Position numbers and translations under genes: made by a program. Below, piece by piece: positions 7,357 through 13,111 of a stretch of DNA of 15,748 nucleotides. The notes beneath the pieces were generated by a model. It saw only the letters and a program-made list of their open reading frames with translations, had not been told where the DNA came from and searched no databases. The number at the start of each line of letters is the position of its first letter. The first letter of the stretch is position 1. This DNA is from JASHVB01 sp049522565 (GTDB lineage Bacteria > Pseudomonadota > Alphaproteobacteria > Acetobacterales > Acetobacteraceae). The stretch covers positions 1-15,748 of the forward strand of contig JBEKNT010000130.1 in NCBI GenBank assembly GCA_049522565.1, in the 5' to 3' direction.

Positions 7357-8562
7357 TCAGATCACCCCCTTCTCCCGCAGCGCCGCTACCGCTGCATCGT
7401 CCAGCTTCAACCGCTCGCGTAGCACCGCGTCGGTGTGCTCGCCGAGCAAAGGCGGGGGGAGGCGGTAGGTCGGAGGGGTTTCAGAGAGGCGAACGGGGTT
7501 GGCGATCACCTGCATCGTCTCGCCCGAGCCGTGCCGCATCTCCACCACGGCACCGCGCGCCACCACCTGCGGATCGGCGAACACCTCGGCCAGCTTGTTG
7601 ATCGGGCCGCAGCCGATCTTCAGCGCCTCCAGTCTGTCCACCCACCACGTCGTCGCATGCTGCCGCATCACCGGCGACAGCGTGTCGGTGACGAGCTGGC
7701 GGTTGCTGACCCGCGCCGCGTTGGTGGCGAAGCGCGCGTCCTCCAGCAGGTGCGTCAGCGCGAACGCCTCGCAGAACCGCTTGAACGTCGGGTCGTTGCC
7801 GATCGACAGCACGATGTGGCCGTCCTCGGTTGGGAACACCTGGTACGGAACGATGTTGGGATGCTGGTTGCCGAGCCGCTCCGGGTTTTCGCCGGTCGCC
7901 AGGTAGTTCATGCCCTGGTTGGCCAGCCAGGCGACATGCGTATCCAGCATGCCGATGTCGATCTGCTGCCCCTGCCCCGTCGCATCGCGATGCCGCAACG
8001 CGGCGAGCACCCCGATGCAGCCGTACAGCCCGGCGAACAGGTCCGCCACCGGCACCCCGACCTTCTGCGGCAGCCCGTCCGGCTCGCCGGTCAGGCTCAT
8101 CACCCCGCCCATCGCCTGGATCAGCGAGTCGTAGCCCGGCCGCGGCGCATACGGCCCGGTCTGCCCGAACCCGGTAATCGAGCAATAGATCAACCGCGGA
8201 AACCGCGCGTGCAATTGCTCATAGCCCAGCCCGTATTTCGCCAGCGCGCCGACCTTGAAGTTCTCCACCAGGATGTCGCTGTCGGCGATCAGCCGCAGCG
8301 CCAGGTCCTGCCCCTCGGGCTGCGCGATATCCAGCGTCACCGAGCGTTTGTTGCGGTTCACCCCGACGAAATACGCGCTCTCCTTGGTGTTGGGCATATA
8401 GGGCGGCGCGAAGCCGCGCGTGTCGTCGCCGGCCCCGGGCCGTTCGATCTTGATCACGTCAGCACCGAGATCGCCCAGCATCTGCACGCAGGTCGGCCCT
8501 GCCAACACCCGGGTCAGGTCGAAAACGCGCAGGCCCTTCAGCGGCCCTGTCGGTTCGGTCAT
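7357..8562 (-). CDS. Class III CoA transferase (CaiB/BaiF/formyl-CoA transferase family)
   Basis: This 401-residue protein should move CoA between carboxylic acids. Family marks are the N-terminal GLRVFDLTRVLAGPTCVQML (10-29), DLGADVIKIERPGAGDDTR (31-49), NRNKRSVTLD (69-78), DILVENFKVGALAKYGL (96-112), and SITGFGQTGPY...RPGYD (128-145). Asp145 in the PGYD motif aligns with the aspartate that forms the acyl anhydride intermediate in formyl-CoA transferase. The length is normal. The start at 8562 (MTEPTGPLKG) has GGAGAG upstream and fits the family N-terminus; the frame is open to 8658 but the extra 32 residues look like leader sequence. It is divergent from an MFS gene; such CoA transferases often process an acid imported by a nearby carrier. 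The acid itself is unknown. Confidence 0.95.
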   Translation of the reverse strand: MTEPTGPLKGLRVFDLTRVLAGPTCVQMLGDLGADVIKIERPGAGDDTRGFAPPYMPNTKESAYFVGVNRNKRSVTLDIAQPEGQDLALRLIADSDILVENFKVGALAKYGLGYEQLHARFPRLIYCSITGFGQTGPYAPRPGYDSLIQAMGGVMSLTGEPDGLPQKVGVPVADLFAGLYGCIGVLAALRHRDATGQGQQIDIGMLDTHVAWLANQGMNYLATGENPERLGNQHPNIVPYQVFPTEDGHIVLSIGNDPTFKRFCEAFALTHLLEDARFATNAARVSNRQLVTDTLSPVMRQHATTWWVDRLEALKIGCGPINKLAEVFADPQVVARGAVVEMRHGSGETMQVIANPVRLSETPPTYRLPPPLLGEHTDAVLRERLKLDDAAVAALREKGVI

Positions 8563-8649
8563 GCAACTCTCTCCGCTTGCCCGGCGCAGCGATCCGGGTC
8601 CATACAGCCCGCCGCTTATAAGTCGCCCGCCCGCCACAGCAAAACCGGG

Positions 8650-8670
8650 CAACGGCAAACCGTTGGGAGG
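8650..8670 (+). promoter_or_regulatory. Small hairpin touching the ribosome site of the MFS gene
   Basis: CAACGG (8650-8655) and CCGTTG (8660-8665) form a 6-bp inverted repeat with a 4-nt loop. Its last base is the first base of the GGGAGG ribosome site at 8665-8670, 12 nt before the ATG at 8683. It could be an operator in the divergent promoter region or affect initiation. The palindrome TTATAA near 8616 in the same gap could serve as a -10 box in either direction. Confidence 0.25.
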
Positions 8671-8682
8671 AAACCGCCGGCG

Positions 8683-9936
8683 ATGCCGGACTCCGAAACC
8701 GTGCTCCGCCCCGGCGAGAGCATCGAGGGGCGTCGCTCCTGGATCGCGGCCTGTCTCACCCTGGCGGTGCTCTCCATCGGCTACGGAGCGCCCTTGCTCG
8801 TGGTGGTGGGGCTGAAGCCGATCCAGGTCACGCTGGCGTCGGACCGCTCGGTCATCGCGCTGGCCGGGGCACTGACCTGGGTCGGCACCGGCCTCGGCGG
8901 CATCCTGATGGGCTGGGTCGCCGACCGCATCGGCATCCGCGCCACGACCAGCCTCGGTGCCGTCTCGACCGCCGCCGGTCTGGCGCTATCGGCCACCGGC
9001 AGCGTGTGGGCGCTGTATGTCGGCCACGGCCTGTTCATGGGTTTCCTCGGCAACGGCGCGCTCTACGCCCCCCTGCTCATCTATGTCAGCCGCTGGTTCG
9101 ATCGGCGACGGGGCACCGCGTTGGCACTGATCTCCTCCGGGCAATACATCGCCGGCGTCGTCTGGCCGTCGGTGTTCACCCGCGGCATCGAGCAATTCGG
9201 CTGGCAGGCCGCGATGCTCGGCTACGCCGTCGTGACGCTGGGCTTGATCCTCCCGTTGACCCTGTTCGCTCTCGCTCCGGCCCCGGAGGCACTATCGACG
9301 CCGCTACCGGTTGGCCACGCGACACGCGCCAGACAGGTGCTCGGATTGCCGCCGAACGTGGCGCAGGCGCTGCTGTGCCTGGCCGGCTTCCTGTGCTGCG
9401 TGCCGATGGCGTTGCCGGCCTCGCACCTGGTGGCGTTCTGTAGCGATCTCGGCATCGCGCCGACCCAGGGCGCGGCGATGCTGTCGGTGATGCTGGGCTG
9501 CGCCTTCGTGTCACGGCAGTTCTGGGGCTGGTTCGGCGACCGCCTCGGCGGTTTGCGCGCGGTGCTGGCAGGCTCGGCGTGCCAGGCGGTGGCGATCGGC
9601 TGCTTCCTGGTAACGCAGAACGAGGCCGGGCTGTTCGCCGTCGCCGCCGGCTACGGACTGGGCTTCTCCGGCATCATCCCGTCCTATGTGCTGGCGATCC
9701 GCGACCTGTTCCCATCATCCCAGGCGGCGTGGCGCGTGCCGACCACGCTGTTTACCGCGATGTGCGGCATGGCATTCGGAAGCTGGCTGGGTGGCGCGCT
9801 GTACGACCATTTCGGCTACTACGCTCCGGCGTTCGGGGCCGGCGTGGTGTTCAACCTGGGCAACCTCGTCGTCGTCGGATTGCTGGTGCTGCGTCAGCAG
9901 CGCGGCCAACGGTTCTCGTTCGCAGCGGCGGAGTGA
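8683..9936 (+). CDS. MFS transporter (12-TM, monocarboxylate/oxalate-formate antiporter-like)
   Basis: This 417-residue membrane protein has the length and motif layout of a 12-segment MFS carrier. Motif A is present in the first half (GWVADRIGIR, 77-86) and repeated in the second (GWFGDRLGG, 282-290). The segment RWFDRRRGTALALISSGQYIAG (split: 137-146 and 147-158) is typical of the monocarboxylate and oxalate/formate group, which moves small organic anions. The start at 8683 has GGGAGG 12 nt upstream; an open frame continues far to the left but runs antisense to the CoA transferase and is spurious. Divergence from the CoA transferase suggests uptake of a carboxylate that is then activated. 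It ends six bases before a long inverted repeat. Confidence 0.92.
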   Translation: MPDSETVLRPGESIEGRRSWIAACLTLAVLSIGYGAPLLVVVGLKPIQVTLASDRSVIALAGALTWVGTGLGGILMGWVADRIGIRATTSLGAVSTAAGLALSATGSVWALYVGHGLFMGFLGNGALYAPLLIYVSRWFDRRRGTALALISSGQYIAGVVWPSVFTRGIEQFGWQAAMLGYAVVTLGLILPLTLFALAPAPEALSTPLPVGHATRARQVLGLPPNVAQALLCLAGFLCCVPMALPASHLVAFCSDLGIAPTQGAAMLSVMLGCAFVSRQFWGWFGDRLGGLRAVLAGSACQAVAIGCFLVTQNEAGLFAVAAGYGLGFSGIIPSYVLAIRDLFPSSQAAWRVPTTLFTAMCGMAFGSWLGGALYDHFGYYAPAFGAGVVFNLGNLVVVGLLVLRQQRGQRFSFAAAE

Positions 9937-9941
9937 CGCAG

Positions 9942-10054
9942 ATACTCCCCCTCCCCTTGTGGGAGGGGGTTGGGGAGAGGGGTGCGTACAGCCAAGGTCC
10001 TCGGCGGTACGCACCCCTCCCTCCAACCCCCTCCCACAAGGGGAGGGGGAGTAT
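9942..10054. repeat. Long GC-rich inverted repeat (48-bp arms) between convergent genes
   Basis: The left arm, 9942-9989, and right arm, 10007-10054, match at 46 of 48 positions as inverse complements. The 17-nt loop is AGCCAAGGTCCTCGGCG. Arms begin ATACTCCCCCTCCCC and end at GTGCGTAC next to the loop. It occupies the gap between the MFS stop (9936) and the dioxygenase stop (10086), so it could stop transcription from both sides. The string CTCCCACAAGGGGAGG is shared with the repeat near 11751 and marks a dispersed element rather than a simple terminator. Confidence 0.8.
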
Positions 10055-10085
10055 TTGCTTACCCCCAACGCCCCAACGCCCGCCT

Positions 10086-11072
10086 CTACCGCAGGCTTGC
10101 GAACGCCAATCCCGTGCCGGTCAACGCCGGCGTGCGGTAGCCGGGCGCGTAGCCCGCCCAGGCGAGGTCCAGTGCCCCGGTCGCCCCTGCGAGGCAGATC
10201 CAGTTGCGAATTTCCGAACTGCCGGACTGCAACTTTGCCAGCGGCGCGGTGCGGAAGAACGTCGCATCCTTGCGGCGCAGCGCCTCCAGCAGGGCCTGGT
10301 CGAACGCCTCGTCCACCACGAAATGGCTCAACCCGCCCGAAGCCATGATGCCGACGCGCTGATCTGCCGGGAACGCGGCGACCGCAGCCGCCAACGCCTC
10401 GCCCAGGGCGAAGCAGCGCGCCGGGGTCGGCTGGTTCGGCGGGAAATAGGCGTTCAGGAACACCGGCACGATCGGCACCACGCCGTCCGCCATGCAGAAC
10501 CGGTGCACGTAGGAATAGGCGTGGCCCTCGTATTTGCCCTCCGGCACGCCGCGCATCACCGAGATATCGAAGCCGTCCCGCTGCAAGGCCTCGATCAGGT
10601 GCCGCGCCAGCACCGGGTGGCACGGGTGCTCTGCGGGCCCTGCCGGCTCCAGGTAGCGCCGCCGCGCCCGCGCCATCCAATCGTCGCCCGCGATGGACGC
10701 CTGGCCGGCGTTGCGGATCGTCTCGCCGTAGTAGATGCCGATCGCCGGCATGTTGCTCTGGTCGAACAACTCCGCCTGGTCGTCGCCGACGACGATCAGC
10801 GCATCCAGCGTCGCGGCGGCAATGTCGCCGGCCAGGCGAGCAATCGACGCCTGCACCTCCGCATGCCGCCGCGCCAGCCGGTCCGGCGCAATCCGTTCCA
10901 GCGCGTCGGCCGGCGCGTTGGCCAGCAACGCCTCGTAGCCGCAGGGATTGCCGTCGAGATCGACATGCGCGCGGGTGCGGTCACGGCCGAGGAAGCCGCC
11001 ATTCCAATCCTCGGCCCGCGCCGCCAGCATCGGGCTGTGCGACGAACCGAACGCCGCCACCAGTCGCGCCAT
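10086..11072 (-). CDS. LigB-type class III extradiol dioxygenase family protein, with an altered metal site
   Basis: This 328-residue protein belongs to the catalytic subunit family of class III extradiol ring-cleavage enzymes (protocatechuate 4,5-dioxygenase LigB, gallate dioxygenase). The first iron ligand is H12 in GSSHSP. H184 (EGHAYSY) and H250 (GGLSHFV) fit the catalytic histidines, and E287 (SSEIRNW) fits the glutamate ligand. At the second histidine ligand, normally DH, the sequence reads VVGDDQAELF, so Q99 replaces histidine (codon CAG at 10776-10778). No small LigA-type subunit is adjacent. The start at 11072 has a strong GGGGAGGGA ribosome site; the frame extends only 8 codons more. 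TTGACG and a weak TAGCTG at 11106-11134 could be its promoter. It may be a functional subfamily with a changed ligand set or an altered activity. Confidence 0.88.
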   Translation of the reverse strand: MARLVAAFGSSHSPMLAARAEDWNGGFLGRDRTRAHVDLDGNPCGYEALLANAPADALERIAPDRLARRHAEVQASIARLAGDIAAATLDALIVVGDDQAELFDQSNMPAIGIYYGETIRNAGQASIAGDDWMARARRRYLEPAGPAEHPCHPVLARHLIEALQRDGFDISVMRGVPEGKYEGHAYSYVHRFCMADGVVPIVPVFLNAYFPPNQPTPARCFALGEALAAAVAAFPADQRVGIMASGGLSHFVVDEAFDQALLEALRRKDATFFRTAPLAKLQSGSSEIRNWICLAGATGALDLAWAGYAPGYRTPALTGTGLAFASLR

Positions 11073-11233
11073 GGCGCCCGTCCCTCCCCAGTGCAAAGCC
11101 GTTGACAGCTAGGCCGCGCCCGACGGCCCGTCAACGATCCGCAGGTTCCCATAGTGTCACGCAACCCGTCACGCGGTGCAGCATTTTATTCAAGCGATCC
11201 GAGCAACGCCGCCGTGCAAGGGGAAGAATTCTG

Positions 11234-11497
11234 ATGTCAGACTCGAGGAAGAGCCGCGACCCCGCCGCCCGCGACAGCCATGGCCCGCAACGGCAGCGCT
11301 CAGGCATGAACACGGCCGCCTGCCGGGCGTGGCTGTCCGATCCGCCCCGCCCGCCGGGCGGACCGCCCGAACCCGAGCCCGATCCGGATGCGCCGCCGCC
11401 CATCCAGGAGCCGCCGCCGCCGATCTCCATTCCCCCCGATCCGTCCTCGCCACCGGTGCGCCTCGCGCGCCGTGCCGCCACGCTCAGCGCCGCGTAG
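11234..11497 (+). CDS. Small proline-rich hypothetical protein
   Basis: This 87-residue frame starts at an ATG about 7 nt after AAGGGGAAG. It begins MSDSRKSRDPAARDSHG, then from residue 36 becomes proline-rich and acidic (PRPPGGPPEPEPDPDAPPPI) and continues with QEPPPPISIPPDP. Codons in the proline part end mostly in G or C, as in its neighbours, which supports translation in this frame over the glycine-rich antisense frame. It has no signal peptide or membrane segment. It is divergent from the dioxygenase gene. Similar proline-rich small proteins occur in alphaproteobacteria, but I cannot assign a role. Confidence 0.4.
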   Translation: MSDSRKSRDPAARDSHGPQRQRSGMNTAACRAWLSDPPRPPGGPPEPEPDPDAPPPIQEPPPPISIPPDPSSPPVRLARRAATLSAA

Positions 11498-11797
11498 CGC
11501 GCGCTGCCGGACCGCTCACCCAGCCCTCCGGGCACGCGTCCGGACCGCGATGCGGCGACGTCGCCTCCTGCTGCGGCGATCTCGCCGATGATCGCCCCGA
11601 TCTCCTGCGCCGTCGGGAGCGTCGTGCACCGGCAAACCGGACGAGGCGTGGCGTCGATGCCGTGATTGATGGGTTCTCTGACACGTCAAGCATGTGCCCG
11701 GTCGCATATACAGCCGCTGGTCACCGGCTGTACGCCCCCCCTCCCCCCGGCCCGCTCCCACAAGGGGAGGGGGAGAGGATGCCAGCGCGCCGGCGCG
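11498..11797. other. Intergenic stretch without a supported gene
   Basis: This 300-bp stretch between the proline-rich ORF and the convergent GST gene has open frames only as low-quality arginine-rich reading. One minus-strand frame downstream of a TGA near 11685 reads PTAQEIGAIIGEIAAAGGDVAA, which looks more protein-like, but it has no upstream start codon and then runs antisense to the proline-rich ORF, so I do not call it. The right end holds the repeat at 11737-11775. Confidence 0.5.
11737..11775. repeat. GC-rich hairpin repeat related to the 9942-10054 element
   Basis: Positions 11751-11775 match 10027-10051 at 24 of 25 bases (CTCCCACAAGGGGAGG core). CCCCCTCCCC at 11737-11746 can pair with GGGGAGGGGG at 11764-11773. 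It is a shorter, single-hairpin form beside the 3' end of the GST gene, where it might act as a terminator. Confidence 0.6.
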
Positions 11798-12511
11798 TCA
11801 GGCCGCCGCGTAGGCGCCGCGGCCGAACACCTTGTCGAGTTTGTCGGCCTCGGCCTTGTCGAACGCGGTGGTGCGGGCGCGCACCTCGTCCACCGCAGCC
11901 AGTGCCCGCTTTACCGCCGGCCGTTCGTTGATCACGCCCACCCAGCGCATCGCGTTGGGATATTTTGCCGCCGCATCGGCCCCCAGCAGCGCCGGAACGT
12001 TGCGGATCCATGGGTAGGTGGCAATGTCGGCAATGCCATATTCGGCACCGCCCAGCCACGCATGGGTGGCCAGCCGCTGGTCGATTGCCTCGGTCACCCG
12101 ATGTGCCTGCGTCAGGTAGCGGCTCTTGGAGTAGTCGTTGCCCGCCGGGGCGAAGCGCAGGTAGTGCACGAACTGGCCGAACATCGGCCCGACCGTGGTC
12201 ATCTGCACCATCATCCACTCGATCGCCTGGTATTTGGCGGCCATGTCCTTGGGCAGCAGCTTGCCCGTCTTCTCGGCGAGGTACAGCAGGATGGCGCCGG
12301 ACTCGAAGATGGTGACCGGCGTGCCGCCCGGGCCGTCGCTATCGACAATGACCGGCACCTTCGCCATTGGGTTCAGCTTCAGGAAGTCCGCGTCGAACTG
12401 CTTGCCGGCGAACACGTCGACCGGATGGACGTTGTAGGCCAGGCCGAGTTCCTCCAGCGCGATGTAGATCTTCACCACGTTGGGGCTGCCCATGCCGTAC
12501 AGCTCGATCAT
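11798..12511 (-). CDS. Glutathione S-transferase family protein (Nu-class / YfcG-like)
   Basis: This 237-residue cytoplasmic protein has both GST domains. The thioredoxin-like N-terminal part shows SPN at 9-11, LNPMAKVPVIVD (46-57) with the cis-proline, and FESGAILLYLAEKTGKL (69-85), where E70-S71 bind the glutathione gamma-glutamyl group. The helical C-terminal domain has APAGNDYSKSRYLTQAHR (121-138) and the N-capping motif YGIADIATYPWIRN (158-171). This pattern fits the Nu or YfcG/YghU group, which have disulfide reductase and peroxidase activity. The start at 12511 has GGAGAGGAG upstream; the frame is open to 12565 but lacks a site there. It could support aromatic catabolism, but a general stress role is as likely. 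Confidence 0.93.
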   Translation of the reverse strand: MIELYGMGSPNVVKIYIALEELGLAYNVHPVDVFAGKQFDADFLKLNPMAKVPVIVDSDGPGGTPVTIFESGAILLYLAEKTGKLLPKDMAAKYQAIEWMMVQMTTVGPMFGQFVHYLRFAPAGNDYSKSRYLTQAHRVTEAIDQRLATHAWLGGAEYGIADIATYPWIRNVPALLGADAAAKYPNAMRWVGVINERPAVKRALAAVDEVRARTTAFDKAEADKLDKVFGRGAYAAA

Positions 12512-12692
12512 GATCTGTCTCCTCTCCCGGTTGATCTGGTGGCCCCAGTGTCGCCGGGACGGCAACGGCGCTCAAGCCCGGATGGATGGGGCTGGTCGAT
12601 GAACCACACGCGGGTATGGACGAGGCCGGCAGGACGGGCAGCGATGCCGGTCGTCAGCCGGGGCGGCAAAAGGACAACCTTCGATAGAGTTT

Positions 12693-12721
12693 TCAACAAT
12701 ATGCCCGTATAGGTTGATAAT
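12693..12721 (+). promoter_or_regulatory. Sigma70-like promoter in the AT-rich patch
   Basis: TCAACA at 12693-12698 matches TTGACA at four of six positions, and GATAAT at 12716-12721 matches TATAAT at five of six, with a 17-nt spacer. Transcription would start near 12728 and run toward the kinase gene, about 385 nt away, or yield a short ORF or RNA. It is the best promoter-like match I found in the window. Confidence 0.4.
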
Positions 12722-12730
12722 CCCCTCAGA

Positions 12731-12967
12731 ATGAAACCACTTTGGAGAAGATTGCGCTGTAGAGACAGAAACCGTTTGGCAGTTGGGAAGGTGAGCGGTT
12801 ATACCCTGGCGCACAATTGGGGAACGTTAAGGACTGCCATGGAGGTCGGCAATCCTGTGAGGCCGGGAGCTTTCCAGCGGCACTTCAGCGACGGCTGCGC
12901 GGTCACGATCGAGTTCCGGATGATCGGGCTGCCCTGTTGCGACGCGAACCAAACGTACTGTTTTTGA
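12731..12967 (+). CDS. Possible small hypothetical protein
   Basis: This 78-residue frame begins MKPLWRRLRC at an ATG a few bases after the predicted transcription start, so it would be nearly leaderless. No ribosome site is seen. The first half uses codons unlike the rest of the window (AGA, TTA, CTT), while roughly the last 36 codons end mostly in G or C, suggesting that part may once have been coding. It ends in CCDANQTYCF. I recognise no family, and it may be a chance frame or a gene remnant. Confidence 0.2.
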   Translation: MKPLWRRLRCRDRNRLAVGKVSGYTLAHNWGTLRTAMEVGNPVRPGAFQRHFSDGCAVTIEFRMIGLPCCDANQTYCF

Positions 12968-13111
12968 GACGACAGGATCCCACAGGCCACCGAGGTGTAT
13001 AGTTCCGCTACCACGGGTCGCCTTGACTGACAGCACAGCGACGCGACGACCGGCAGGATGCCGGGTTGGATTGGCTGGCCGCGTTGTTCGACACAGGAGA
13101 CGGATCGACCG

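Larger units (their letters stand above)
12512..13111. other. About 600 bp without a recognised gene, including an AT-rich patch
   Basis: Between the GST start and the kinase start there is no gene that I recognise. Bases 12681-12760 are about 41% GC by hand count (33 of 80), well below the rest of the window. This patch holds a sigma70-like promoter and a possible short ORF (12731-12967). Further right are TATAGT at 12998-13003 and TTGACT at 13023-13028, but neither has a convincing partner box, so the kinase promoter is not settled. Confidence 0.5.

Noticed and set aside
7435..8682. Long N-terminal extension of the second MFS gene
   Set aside because: It runs antisense to the CoA transferase, shows no domain, and the ATG at 8683 has its own ribosome site and a normal MFS N-terminus.
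9579..11105. Open plus-strand frame of 508 codons through the end of the MFS gene, the inverted repeat and the dioxygenase antisense
   Set aside because: It crosses two real genes and a 48-bp inverted repeat, and its composition is Arg-rich and low in hydrophobic pattern.
11130..11136. Inverted repeat CGTTGAC with GTCAACG (11100-11106) as a regulator site
   Set aside because: Seven-base arms 23 nt apart can arise by chance from two -35-like strings; no partner -10 on the plus strand, so I did not call it.
11131..11535. Glycine-rich minus-strand frame opposite the proline-rich ORF
   Set aside because: Poly-Gly is the expected antisense of Pro codons; the plus-strand frame has a ribosome site and third-position bias.
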